A stretch of DNA of 64,000 nt. Source: Trochalopteron elliotii. Taxonomy: Eukaryota > Chordata > Aves > Passeriformes > Leiothrichidae. Position numbers and translations under genes: made by a program. The first letter of the stretch is position 1; every line of letters begins with the position of its first letter. Below are positions 24,536 to 37,000 of this stretch, piece after piece. Where the stretch lies: contig JANPWX010020199.1 in the NCBI GenBank assembly GCA_024734555.1, positions 3,418,762-3,482,761 of the forward strand. The letters run 5' to 3'. The notes under the pieces were generated by a model. It saw only the letters and a program-made list of their open reading frames with translations. It made no database searches and had not been told where the DNA came from.

Positions 24536-26598
24536 TCCAAAAAAGCACTTAGAAACCTAAAGTGTAACTCAAGATTAATTTAGACATCTTTGTTCAGGGA
24601 AGTACTCTGTGAGAACTCAGCCAGCCTAGGTGCCTGAGAGGACGTGTACTTTGGCTTTGTCTAAGACAGAAAAGATAGAAAAAGATCATTTAAATATATT
24701 CAAAAGTACCACTGCCCTCAGATGAGTTGAGAAGAGAAAGAGGCTCATTTGCCGTCTATTCAGAAATGACATTTTCAGTTATGCCTCTAAAAATCCTGGT
24801 CTGTTAGGTGTCCTCTGAGAGCCTGCCATGAGCACACAGTCTTGAGTTCAGCACGAAATGTGGTAGTTTTGGCAACATGTATGTGTATATTTTACAAGCT
24901 TGAAAGAAGAATGACCTGTCACCCACCACTTGTTCCAGGGGATACAATGTTTTAAGAAGTGGAAGGAAATGGTCCATACATCATTTTGGCTACTAAAAAT
25001 CGTGCCTTGTAATTTTCCTTTTCCCTGTTCTTCCCTTTGTTTTTTTGACAGGGGCTATTTTGAATGTTTCGGTTCATAAATAGATAAGTGTCTCAGGATC
25101 ACACTAATGAGACTAACTACTTGATTATGTCACAGAATCACTTTCTTCCCAGCTTTGTAGGCTCCTTTCAGTAGTGGCAATTAAAATTTTCTACCTCTTA
25201 TTGTGGTCTGCTCTGGGAAAAGAGTAGATATCTGCTGTCTTTAGTGGGAAAGCTCTGTTGTTGTGCAGAAAGGGTAGTCAAGGTTTGCAAAAGGAGAAAT
25301 TGCACTTATATATGGATGAGACACACAATAACAAAGCCTGTGTTAGAAGATAGAGATCTTGGTTCTGCTCTTGGACCTACAAAAAAAAATATTTGTACAT
25401 TTTACCCAATGACTGCAGTTCAGCATGGGGAAATGATCCCTTAGCAAGGATGATTTAATCACAGTTCTTTAAGGGTAGACACAATTTGTGTTAGTACTTC
25501 TGGTTGTACTTCTCTGCTCCTCTCTGACATGAACTTGGGGAATAGAATTCATTTTTAGGCTATGTGTATTGCTCATTAGTATACCAGTGCCCTGACCTCT
25601 TCCCTCTCAAGACCATGGACTTTATTTGGTATGTTTAGCCAAATCTTGTATTACCTGCTCCTTTTCCTGGTGGGTCATCCTACACAACGTCCTTTTTCTC
25701 TTTTCCTATACTGCTACTTTGGTAATTAAGACATTTTAAAAAGTCTGAGACACAAGTTTCAATTCTTCAGATTTAGGAGGGGTTAAAGTCTAGACCTTCC
25801 TCTTTCCAGGTAGATGTGCTCTAAGTATTTGCCTGTAACCATCTCACTGTGTCCTCTTTGACCTTTTTAAAAATTCCTTGTTCTGTTTTTGAGTACTTGC
25901 TTCAGGCATCCTAGTCTAGCCACAGATTTGCAGCTCTGAGCCTGCAGAGATACCCAATTCACAGATATCTTTAGGTAGAGCAGGCAAGATTTGAGGAAAC
26001 ATTCAAATTCAGTGTTTTGTGCCTGTGAATCCTGTTTTAAAAGATGGTTCTGTTTTTCATGTCAAAAACATTATCCTGGGAACTGTATATTAAGGCTGGG
26101 TACTGAGTTATGATTATATTCCTCCGTCTCAGAGATTTTGTTTTGTAAAATGAGAATGGGATAACTTGGACTAACAGTAACAGCGTGACTGTCTTTTGAG
26201 AAAGAACAGTGCAGTTTAAACCCTGTATGCTCCTTGGATGCCAGAGTAGCAGAGACCGTGTAAAAATGAAGGGATTGTCCATTGAAATTGAAGGAACTGA
26301 ATTTAGCTTACCCGATAAAACAGAAGCCCATTCTTTCTCTTTCCAAGCGTTTCTTAGTCTAATATGGGAAAAATAAAAATCAATCTAATTCCAGTGTACA
26401 GCAAAGTGTCTATTTACTGAGTGAGCCTTAGAAGTAATCTCAAAATAACAAACTGGTCTGAACAGATATTTCAAAAGCTCTTCTTTCTGACCACCATGTT
26501 TTCTTAATTCCCAGGTCTCCCTGATAATGCCATTCTTCTATCATGTGGTGTGTTCCTTCAGTTACATTTATGTTGCAGCCTTTGATATTTGCATTCAG
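24536..26598. other. Unique DNA, no gene seen
   Basis: Open frames are short (66-81 codons) and show no motif. Nothing else structured was noticed. Confidence 0.55.
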
Positions 26599-26655
26599 AG
26601 AATTGCATGAGCACTGAACTGAGGGTCAGGCACCTGCAGCAGTGTGGGACCGAGG
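26599..26655 (+). mobile_element. MIR-like fragment with exon-like borders
   Basis: ATGAGCACTGAACTGAGGGTCAGGCACCTG resembles the MIR head (GAGCACTGGACTGGGAGTCAGGAGACCTG type). The same 57 bases are bordered by GCATTCAG and a strong donor GAGG|GTGAGT, and are open in the phase that would join the exon at 27823 (18 codons). The SINE resemblance makes an ordinary conserved exon unlikely. An exonised SINE or coincidence is more probable. Confidence 0.35.
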
Positions 26656-26899
26656 GTGAGTTTCAACATCTGTGAGCTTATAGTCTTCTGACTGAAGTTT
26701 TCAGGTGGCCTTGAACTCCAGTTTGCTGAGATGCATATTTATAATAAGCTTATGTGGCATATTTGTCTATCTTTGCTTAGCCACTGTAGTTGCTTCAGAC
26801 TATTAATACCATTTGATATGGGTCCCTTGTCAAGTAGGATTTTGGGTGGTCTCTTCCAGAATTAGAGTAAACAAAAGAAGTAATCCTTTTTCCTTCCTT

Positions 26900-26927
26900 C
26901 CCCCCCCCCCCCCCACCCCACCCCACA
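26900..26927. repeat. Poly-C run with CCCCA units
   Basis: Fifteen C in a row are followed by ACCCCACCCCAC. The complementary strand is a G-rich tract able to form a G-quadruplex. Confidence 0.95.
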
Positions 26928-27822
26928 CTGAGTAATAAAGAGAGCTTTTTGGATAAAAATTATAGATTCAAAACATATCATATACTGTAATAACACACTT
27001 GCTTGTAATAGCACAGCTTATACATGCAGATAGACTTTGAAATTAGACTGGAAAAAAGACCAGAAAGCAATCTTGGGGGAACAGCGCTCTACTGGCAGGA
27101 ACGGTTCATCTAATAGACTTTTTCCATTTGTAATGTGCCTGAATTATAATTGCAATCCACATATCTTAAACAACAGTATTTCTGAACAACTTGGAAATGT
27201 ATGCTTAAACTGAAATACACTTCATTATGAATATCATTAGATTAAGGTGATTTCAAGACTAATTCACATGATGGAACAGAAAATAATTTCCTTACAAATT
27301 GTATTCCATGGTCTTGCACCAACAAAAGTTAATAGTCTTATGGGAATTTTGGAATGAAGGTTAGTAAATGTAGAACATTTTTTCTTTTCTTCTTTCTTTT
27401 CTAAGAGATTCTCTTTATATGAAAATGTGTATACAATGTTTTATTCTATTCTTTGGACATCACTTTATTTTGTTTTGAAGATAAATACCCTCAAATTATT
27501 AGAAACCTTATTTCTCATACTTTTGATACATAATTTATCATAACACTACAGAAAGGATGAAATGTGTGATTTAGGAAAATCGTGACCAGTTTGGTCTATC
27601 CATTAATTCTCACTGTTACAGCTGAAAAAAGGGTTGGGCACAACATTTAGAGCTTCTCACCTATATGTAAACAGCTGCAGAATAGGTGTTAGACTCACTG
27701 CATGTTGTTTTACACTCAGTGGAGGGACAAGTGTATTTGCAAGTCCTTGGATCATCTGACCTTTTTTAAGCAATACCCGTACAACTAAAGATTTGCTGTC
27801 TAAAATTTCCTCTTTCTTTCAG

Positions 27823-27873
27823 TGGAGGCTGTAAAAGCCATTCAGTCTGACCAGAAGCAATATGCAAAATCAG
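27823..27873 (+). CDS. Candidate internal exon A (51 nt, phase 1-1), gene unknown
   Basis: A strong acceptor (polypyrimidine AAATTTCCTCTTTCTTTCAG, ending 27822) and a good donor (TCAG|GTAAGA at 27874) border 51 bases. Two frames contain stops. The third, which uses two bases to complete the previous codon, is fully open and encodes a polar peptide, EAVKAIQSDQKQYAKS. One base is left over at the end and joins in phase with the exon-like segment at 28100, making the junction codon GAT (Asp). The length is a multiple of three, so the exon could be skipped without a frameshift. I do not recognise the protein family, and the peptide has no domain signature. Confidence 0.45.
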
Positions 27874-28099
27874 GTAAGATGGGGCACCTTCTATTCCCAA
27901 ACCTTGGTGGTTTTGCAGGAGACTTGCAATTCATAAACTAAGGAAATGGGGAGGCTTTACATGCTAAGTGTCCTCTGAAGCAGGTAGAAGGAGTAAGTGA
28001 CGAGGGTGCCTCCACAATGGCACCACAGCCATAAGGCTGTGCCTTGAATACACAATTTCTTCTGTAGCTCTTCAGTGGTGATCTCAACTTACATTGCAG

Positions 28100-28162
28100 A
28101 TGAGATTAACCCTCGCCTTGGAACAGAGATCTGGAATACACCTTCAACTGGTGAAAACGATG
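28100..28162 (+). CDS. Candidate internal exon B (63 nt, phase 1-1), gene unknown
   Basis: Acceptor TCAACTTACATTGCAG (ending 28099) and donor GATG|GTAAAG (28163) border 63 bases. In the phase that continues from the segment at 27823 the reading is EINPRLGTEIWNTPSTGEND, preceded by the junction Asp. One other frame is also open. The intron to the upstream candidate would be only about 226 bases. Composition is polar and without hydrophobic segments, suggesting a linker or surface loop if real. The donor lacks the +5 G consensus in its best position, which lowers confidence. Confidence 0.4.
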
Positions 28163-28956
28163 GTAAAGCTCCATTTGAAAGCGTTGGAGTGATGGTACTT
28201 ACCTTGGCTGAGGGTATGTTCCATCTGTTGTTGTTTAACTGTAGACAGAATGACATCTCTTTGTTTGACAGCTACCAGAGAGATAATCATAGCAGGCATA
28301 TCTCTCTCTGGAGATGGAACTGTGCCCAGGTTATCAGTATTCAGATATATCATCAGATTAACTTTGAGCTTGGAAGCTTGGAGTTGTATTCTGTAGATTT
28401 TCTTTTTCCCAGTACTGTACAAGTCGGAATTTTTTCTTCCAAAACTTTAAAATAGAATAATTTGTTTTGAGGCTAATTTCATCCTTGAACTTTCTGATTC
28501 CTGCTTTCAATAATTCACATTTAAAACAAAGTGAATCATTAGCCTGATCTCAGCTGTGTTGAGATATGTTACTTATTTTAGCAGCGATTGCAATTATTTC
28601 TGTTGTGTGGTCACAATGGTTCAGTCCTGTGCTCCAAATTATTGATCCAATTGGGCCACAGTTCCTCTCCGAGTTTTCAAAATCGTTTTTCAGTTTCATA
28701 TGCAGATATTCTACTGCCAGCAGAGCCTTTTCAAGGCTGCTGGCACTGATTCCAGAGCAGGGCAGAACTGAAAACTGCTGCTCTCTCTCTGTACCTGCAA
28801 CATTTAAGGCTGTTATCCCTGAAAGTAACCTTTCAGCAAGGGCAAAGGCTTACTAGCTGTAGCCAGAATGCATTTCTAATTTGCTTCTTCAGATGCAGAG
28901 TTTTGAGAACTTAAATGAAAGATGTGGTAGAGCTACTTTCCAGTCCCTCTGATAGA

Positions 28957-29120
28957 GATCTATATCTAATCTATGTATATCTAACCTATATCTATCTAAA
29001 TCATCTATATCTATATCTAATCTATATGATCGATATCTATCTATATCTAATCTAGATCATCTATATCTATATAATCTTTATCTATAGATGTAGATTAAGA
29101 TCTAAATAGGTATAGATATG
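28957..29120 (+). repeat. Imperfect TATCTA-type microsatellite
   Basis: About 160 bases are built from CTATATCTAAT, CTATCTATAT and ATCTAGATCAT variants with period near 6. Many units are partly self-complementary (AGATCT, GATC, ATAT). Confidence 0.9.
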
Positions 29121-30935
29121 TGCACATACACACAAACAAACCACAACAAAAAAAAGAGTTGTTTCAAGGGTCTTACCTTCCTCATCCCTTGGGCAAAGCT
29201 TGCCAGGCTTTCTCCTCTTTTGTACTTTATCTTTGGATAACTGACCTGAACAGACAAAGGATGTCTAAGTTGAATAAGCTCAAATTTCAAGAGATCTTGT
29301 TTTCATGGCCTTGATGTTCTTTAGCCTGAATCCATCTCAATCAAATGATGCAGTTCTGATGACAAAAACTATGATCTGGGAAAGTAAAAAGATGAGATTT
29401 TACCCTGTTCATACAACACGTATATATTTTAAGTTGACATGGCATTTTATAAACAAATTTTAAAAACTCTCTTGCAATAAAACAGTAAGATACAGAATTG
29501 TGAGGGTAAGAATAATACACATGTAATTATTTTTCCTCTGTTAGTATTTAATCCAGTTCCCTTTTATGCAGAATTATAGTTAAAAACAAAGGACCTAGAA
29601 CAGAAAAATTAAAGAGGTGTTAAGAATGCTGCATATTCACAAATTTTTTCTATAGAAATGAGGATAACTTTGCCTGATTTCTCAACCGGCTTTCTTGATA
29701 TGAATAATTTCAAACACTGATATTTAACACCTTCTGACCCTGTGGTTCAGCCTGGTGCAAGGACTGGTCAATGCTGGCTCCCAGAGTTGCAGCTCCTGGA
29801 TTCCTATTTAGAACCTTCCAATCCAGAGGTAGATCTGTCTCAGCATCAAGGTAGATCTGCACTTTGAGCCGGGAAAATTGATTAGAAATGAGGTCTTGTC
29901 CCTCCTCTGACTTCCACAGAAATTTCATGGAGAAGATATCAACTCACTGTTTTCTTTTGAGAATACACAGAGGTTTGAGGTTCAGAAGACATAACTCTAA
30001 TTCATCTGAGAATTTTTGAAAATGCATTTTTTTTTCTCCTTTGTGTTGTCATTTTGGTACAATTGCTGGCAGCTAAAGGAACCATATTTCTTCATATTTT
30101 AAATTGTCAGTGCTTGGGTTTTTTTGATTGATTGTAAAAACTGTGGAGATTTTTAGGGAAATGGATCTAATCACTGCCTGAAACTCACTTTTCAACTTCA
30201 GAGAAAATTATTCTTGATGAATTTCTAATTCAAACATAAAAAAATCAGTTTCCAAAGAACTTTGAAAAAAAGACACAAGCAGTTTGCCTGTGAATGCAAA
30301 AACACAAAATGGGAAAGTAATTTAAGGCTTGAAAACCAAGGGGAAGGATAGCATTCCTGTAGAAAATAAGCAGCTGTTGCCATTTCTTTCATTCTTTGTT
30401 CCTGATAGACTGTCGGGGAAAAAAATGTAACAAATTGGTGTCTGAAGACACAGAATAATCGTACAATGCCATGTAGAGGTACACAAACCTTTGATAGGCT
30501 CATATGCCTACCTTTTCATGGGGCTGTAATGTTGGTGGTGAGATCTCCCTGGCTATGCCTTTTGCTGCAAAACAAATTTTACTTGAAATGTGGCATCATG
30601 ATTTGCAAGGGAGCCTAGTGAAAAATACCCCAAACGCAATTTCATCGCAGTTCTCCTTCGCGCTCTGTCCCCCTGTTTCCAGGACAGCTGAGGGAACAAT
30701 AGGAAATTTTTGAGTTTGTATTGTTACAGTCAGGAAGCTGGGATTTTGCCAGGGCCCATAAAGATGGCCTAGGCACCAGTTCCCCATCCACAACACAGAG
30801 ATGACTGTTCTTCCTTTCTTGACAGAATTTTCTGTCAGGTTCTAAACAGTGTAATGTTTGACAATAACCAGTTCAAATATCAACCTCAGCATTCATTAAT
30901 TGATTCTCTCATGGTCAAATAGATAATCAGGGGTG
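29121..30935. other. Unique DNA, no gene seen
   Basis: Open frames on both strands are short (60-92 codons) and lack motifs. If the candidate exons on either side are real this is intron. Confidence 0.5.
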
Positions 30936-31040
30936 TTTTGTAGTTTTTGTTTTTTGTTTGTTTTGGAGGGTTTTTTGTTGTTGTTGGTTTTGGTTTGGGG
31001 TTTTTCGTGGGATTTTTTGTTTGTTTATTTTTTTCTCTTT
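30936..31040. repeat. T/G-rich low-complexity tract
   Basis: Runs of T broken by G or GG (GTTTTTTGTTGTTGTTGG, TTTGGTTTGGGGTTTTT) with almost no A or C. Same character as the left-edge block at 160-375. Confidence 0.85.
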
Positions 31041-31442
31041 GTCTACTTCTATTTTTAATTTACTCTTTCACTTCAGTGCCTAAAATCATTGCTGAACTTT
31101 CTTTACCCTGATGAAAAAATCATGCTCTTTTTCTAAGTAAGAAGCAAACCAACCAAAAGGCTTATCTATTTATTTATAACTTTTCCATTTACAAGACTCT
31201 TTTTTGCAATATGGCCAACTGTATCCTGATATGATTGTAGGAAATATTTATAATTCTGTTAAATGAGACTGATTAATCTTGACTTGCTTTTCACCAAATT
31301 TTCTATATTTAGATGTTGGACTTTGGAAGCTAAACATCTCAGAGAAGATCTGCGACAGACTACTTCATAATATATTTTATATCATTTGGCTGTTGATTTA
31401 AATATTAAGATTGAATTGTCTCTGTTTTTTCATGTCTTGCAG

Positions 31443-31502
31443 CAAACATTAAGATTCATGTGGCACATGTGGAAGAAAATTCTAGGGGATCAGTGAGAAG
31501 AG
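31443..31502 (+). CDS. Candidate internal exon C (60 nt, phase 1-1), gene unknown
   Basis: A strong acceptor (TCTGTTTTTTCATGTCTTGCAG, ending 31442) starts 60 bases. They are open only in the phase that continues from the segment at 28100, with the junction codon GCA (Ala). The peptide is NIKIHVAHVEENSRGSVRR, polar and basic at its end. The first possible donor is GAG|GTACTT at 31503, which is weak. An alternative inside the segment, ATCA|GTGAGA at 31493, is stronger and would end in phase 0, matching the exon-like piece at 33937. Of its three frames, both others hit stops. The protein is not recognised. Confidence 0.4.
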
Positions 31503-33936
31503 GTACTTTTTCTTACTTATATCTCTCCCCTTGTTTTGAGAGAGAAAGAATGTGGCCTGTAGCTATACCACCACTCTTTTCACACTGCAAAAATGATGGG
31601 AAGCATCCAAGATTGTGTTTGAATCATGAGTTGGGGATGGCTGCTGGATTGCTCATAAACCTTCTTCACTTCCCTTCATGTGCAGAGCTTCAGCTTTCAA
31701 ATGCAGTGTGCTGTGGCAGACAAACACTTTTCCAAACCTTGATTGGCAGCCAGGCAGGACTGGGAGCTGCACATCCCTGGATATGTTTGTCCAGTTGTTC
31801 ATGCCATATTCAAAACTCCTACACTTATTTTGATGGGGACAAGATGTTTTTATATTCTGTCTAGGGATTGGTCTCTTTATCATCTTGATGGACTCTCTCT
31901 CTGACAGGTTGTTTTTGCAAATACAGCATTTTGCTATTGACATGTTTCATCAAGAGTTGATTGAGTTGATTCAGTAGATTTTTTTAAAAGTTCTCTATAG
32001 GAATCAGAGGGAATGCTGTGTGATCTTTTTTTGCTCTTCAGTCAGGAAAACATGCACTAGTTTCCTGGCAATATATAATAAATGATTAAAATGGAGTAGT
32101 TAAGTGTCCCTTACAGTCTTTTGATGTACCATGTAGATCTTTGTCTAATAGTGCCATATTTCATCTTGCTGATATAAGCTAAGAATTTTCTCCCTATTAG
32201 ACTGTCCTAAGTAGAGCTAGAAAGTTTTTATTTGTACAACACCTGAATAAGCTCAGCTTTTTGTTTTACTTGGATCAAGGATAATAATTATTTGAAACAC
32301 CATGATTCATGTCTGGACTTTATTAAATTATATTCTCAGGCTTCAAGTGTTCTTTTTCTTTTTTTTTTTTTCTTCCCACAGTTTATTTACCTTTATTTTC
32401 CCATAAGAAAGTTACAGAGTATAGTTTTGTTAATGCCATACAGCAATCAAATCTAGTTATGGGTACAGCAGCCATATTTTCTTATTAAAAGTATAAAGCA
32501 TATTTGGAAGAACACCTTTTCAAGTAATGACACTTGATTTTGTTGAGAAGTTGTAATTTGCCTCTTGGCACCATTATCAACAGCATAGTTATTGCAAAAA
32601 GAGGTAGAAAAGAGCTTATAATTAGTATACATTTTTTAATGAGATTTCAGTACATATTGGGCACCCCCAAAATGTAGAATAATAGTTCTGCTCTGTAACT
32701 GCATCAAAAGAGTGCAGCAACATTTCTTCATTTTCTGTTCAGGTCTAAACCTGGCTTTTATTTTTGATACCCCTCTGCAAAGGAGAAGTAAATATAATTT
32801 CTCATCATCCATGATGATTCTATATCATGGATAACATTTGATTTAAATTCAGCTGGCAATGTCGATGCATCTCACTCAATACACCACATAATTACCAGAT
32901 GATAGCTATTGCTGGACACTTAATGGATTTTATTGAAACAAACAAAGAATAAAACACCCCAATTTTTGAAAATCTTTCAAAGTGCTGTGTTCTCATAACC
33001 TTATAACATCACAAGTTATAACATCATCCTAATTTCTCACAACTGTCCTTCCCACCTTATTTAATACAAATGACATGACAATCAATGTCTCTGTTCATGG
33101 GTTTTATTCTGCAACTTTCACATGTTGCATCATCAGCAATATCTGAAAACTATGTCTTGCTGTCCTCAACTGATGAAAGTTTGAGTGAAAGGAAAACCTG
33201 CTAATCACACAGATAAACCTTTTTTTTTTTTTTAACTTTTTTTTAAAAAGGGAATGAAAGATTTGGAAGAATAAAAACACATGTTAATTATGGTGAGACA
33301 AGGGCTGCTGAAAGACATATATAAATGCTCATCACTTTTATACATATGTTAAAACTAAATTTGCAGTAACCTCTGTATTTTAAGAGGGGAAATTATAGTG
33401 GATATGGACTTTTTGCTCTGTGGATAATTCATAGTACTCATCAGGCAAAATTCTGCAAATTTATACCCAAAAAACAGGCTGTTCAAACCACTAGAGAAAA
33501 CATCAGTCTTTGAAAGTCAATCACTACAAGTATCTGAAGCCAGTGTGGAAATTCTCTCCACGGCATTTTTGCCAGATATCATGGGAGCAGAAAAGTGGTT
33601 TCCAGTTATCCATCCCCACCTCTTTGCAGCCTTCTGCTAATTGCATCTTCACTAAATCTGACCTGACATGCTTTCTACTTTATTGCTTTGCAGTTGTACA
33701 TAAGTTGTAATTTTCAGGATAAATTATACGACATCCTCAGTTTTTCCAGAGAGGGAAAAAAAACCCCTGCAAACCTGCTGAGGTGTACTTGCAGCAGTGC
33801 AGTGGCATGGGGAACTTTAAATATACTCCTGCTGCTCCACATTAATCCCTGCTGAGTGACTTGGAAAGATCCAGTGGGTGAAGCAACTGCTTTAAAGGAC
33901 AGGACGCCATAAATAAAGCTCTTATCATTTTTTTAG
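31503..33936. other. AT-rich unique DNA, no gene seen
   Basis: One 134-codon open frame starts at 31460, overlapping candidate exon C, and runs into this interval. It ends without a good donor and is best read as intron read-through. No other structure noticed. Confidence 0.5.
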
Positions 33937-34077
33937 AAACCAACTAGAATGTCACCAGGAGCCAATTTTGGTGACAAAACTTCATTTCAAGCTATACTTT
34001 ATAATATAGAAAAGATAATGGTATGTTCAGAAAGCGAGAAGATGTCTTTCCTCATTCAATGGCTTAGAGTTTATGAA
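33937..34077 (+). CDS. Candidate exon D (141 nt, phase 0-0) at the head of a 222-codon open frame
   Basis: The acceptor CTTATCATTTTTTTAG (ending 33936) and a near-perfect donor, ATGAA|GTAAGT (34078), border 141 bases open for 47 codons. Readable parts include MSPGANFGDKTSFQAILYN and SEKMSFLIQWLRVYE. The frame stays open past the donor to 34617, for 222 codons from its first ATG, the longest non-repeat open frame in the window. The extension is rich in hydrophobic residues (e.g. GFILLCGCCFLIVIF) as AT-rich read-through often is, and no family is recognisable. It fits the phase of candidate exon C only if the internal donor of that exon at 31493 is used. Confidence 0.28.
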
Positions 34078-37000
34078 GTAAGTATGGTGACTTTTTGGCA
34101 CAGTTTTTTTTCCATCCTCTTTAGGATGCCAGCAGCAAAAATAAAGATAAGTGCAAATGTTCTGCCATTGGTGTCTTTCTTGTTCATGTTTGCTGCATCT
34201 ATTGTGCCTGATACACAAAGGGCAAAGGACTTAATCTCTAAAACCCGTCTTTATAAATTGTGGATGTCATTGTACAAGTTCAGTTGTTTGAGCTTAAACT
34301 TGAGAAGTTATTCAGGTTTATATCCAGTTTTTGGGTTTATACTGTTATGTGGCTGCTGTTTTTTAATTGTTATTTTCAGACTCAGCTCTGACTTAGTGCA
34401 TCACTGGGTGTATAAAGGTGTGGAGGAGGTATGGTGCACCTTACAGGAAGTAAAAATATCAATTGTTTGGGCAGATTGTTCTTCTGTGGAAATCTATGTG
34501 TTTCTGGGAACAAGAAGTCTGAAAGTGATTTTGAGACTTGGTCATGAACATGTGCAATTTCACCTACTTGCTGTAGTGGTTGCTGGTTTATTTAATGGCC
34601 CGCACCATTCTGCCTGAGCTGTAGATGTTAGACAAGGTTCATTGCATAAACCAGGATTTCAGAGGAATTTTCCCTGCATTGATCTTTCATTTGTGAAGCT
34701 CGGCTGTTAAATTAACTGCTGACAATGTCACACAGAATGGGGTGAAGATTAATGCATTCTACAAGGATTAAATTTTCTCATTTTTCAGACTGGAATACTC
34801 ATGCAGTACTAAGAACCCCCTCGGCAGAGCCACCCCTGAGTTAATGGTGTAGCACAGGATGACAGCTTAGTTCTAAAATCTTTTCTATTGCTTTTTTTCC
34901 TTTTTTTTTTTCTTTTCTCTTTTTTTTTTCCTAGTTGGAGCTTTATATAGTAGTTGGCATAGTAATATATCACAAGATTGGGACCAAAAGGCTTTTCTCT
35001 TATTCAGGGAGCTCTAAACCTTTTTAACAACTTCTGCTTGAAATATTCGTTGATATCTGCACAAGTTTTCTTTCTCGTTTCTGCCTTGCTGCTTCTTGTA
35101 ACTTCCCCTTATGTCACACCCTGTCAGTGTGATGACAGGCCTCTGTGCTCAAAGCATCAACCAACACCTGATACACCCAGATCTGGGAAAATCCCTCAAA
35201 CAGCAGCTGCAAGCCTTGACCTAAACCGAGGATCTCAGAACAAAGCCACAGGGAGCCCCATGCTGGAGGCACTCTTCCTTCAAGTCATTCACACATCAAA
35301 TCATTCTCTACAAGAGGAGGGAGAAGGGAATTTCTTAGCTATATTTTTTTGCCTCATGATGATCTGTCCTCAAAGCATTTCTTACTGGTAGAATATCAGC
35401 TTTCATAATTCATTGGCATTTTTACTTGACAAAATTAATGTCTTAGTAATGATATGAACACTGATATTTATGGAAGAATAGCATTCAGGAAGATATAGGA
35501 CCCAGTGAAATAAGATTTAAAACTGTGCAGTGTCTTGTGCATATAAATACATAGAAATATGTCTCTTAAAATCACTACATCTAGTAATTGCTCCCAGAAT
35601 TACTTATGTAAGGACTTTAAAATTATAGCAAAACAGAAATGTCATTTTTAAAAACTAAACAAGTGAACAAACCAGACATCCCTTTACTGAATGTGGTTCA
35701 AAATGTGACAATTCTTATAACTTTTCAATTCTTTTTTCTAATCATGTAATTTTCATTTTCACTTTTCACAGAATCTGACTTTTCAGAATAACTGTGAAAA
35801 AACCCAGTTTATTTGAACAATTAGTCCCTGAAGGACTAATGAATATATTGGACACACTTTTTTCCTTTTCATCTTTTAGTACAGAACCGATCAGTTTAGA
35901 GATGATCATTTATTTGACCTGTACGTAGTAACAAACATGGATTACTTTTAATGTCTCCAAGTGTCTAGTCCAAGATATTGACATGACCAAAATTTAGTAG
36001 AAAGAGGAGGAGAGAAACGAAAATGTAGGATAACATGCAAAGTAAATGTGCAACTGTTTATCATTGTCACTGAACTTCATTCTTCCTATACAGGTTCTTA
36101 CTGCTTCCTGTTCCACTTCCAGTAATCCCATAATTCCTTATCTCTATTTCCCTGCCCTTTTTAAATTATCATGTTTCCCTTAAGGACTGAAGTATTTGCT
36201 GAATGGTGATGCTTCTTGTTTTAGAGAAAAAAAGAAATGTATTTTATTAAGCATTAAACTTATATTAGCATTTATTGTCAAGGGAAGGACTTGGGAATTT
36301 ATATTCCCAAGACAAGGAAGAACTTAAAGAAATATTGCTGCATGCTTTCTGAAAATATCTGAAATTTAATGTGTTTGGAATAATGTCAAACTTTTTCTGT
36401 CAAGCACAAAAATGGCAAGAAAATGCCAAAATTCAGAATCTCTGGTCTCATTTTGAGTATCACCTTTATGGTACAAGCTTTAGTTATGTGATAATCTAAT
36501 GTCACATAAACTACTGTGAAATAGTGTATCATCAGGGGACAAGGACACTGGGAAGAACTAGATGTAACTGTTAGGCTTTACAGGTGCATAAAAGTATAGG
36601 GCACTTGAGACTGGCTGTCATTCAGATTCCGGAAGGGACTGTTCTCTCTTTATGGGCCCCTTTTCCATTTTTCCTAAATCTATCTAGTTTTACTACCAAT
36701 ATATGGCTGAACTAAAGCCATACCTTTATTGTGTGTGTATGAATGGAAGTTCTTTTACTGAAGGCAGATTCTGGGATGTGGGAGTAAGGGGTTCATTGCA
36801 AAGGGCATACACTTTTTTTGCCAAATATCACATTGTTCACCAAAGTGTAAGAGACAGAAGTTTCAGTAAATCATCCTGTTTCCTTTGCTATTCCATATTA
36901 TACATTTTCTCCTTGTTTCCTAGTTTCTTTCATTTATGTGGTGGAATTGTTTCTGTTGTTTTTCCACCTTAGGGCTGTCATTTCTTTTCCTGCCTTCATT

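Noticed and set aside
28957..29120. TATCTA repeat considered as a CRISPR-like or satellite array
   Set aside because: Units are 6 bases and imperfect with no unique spacers. It is an ordinary microsatellite.
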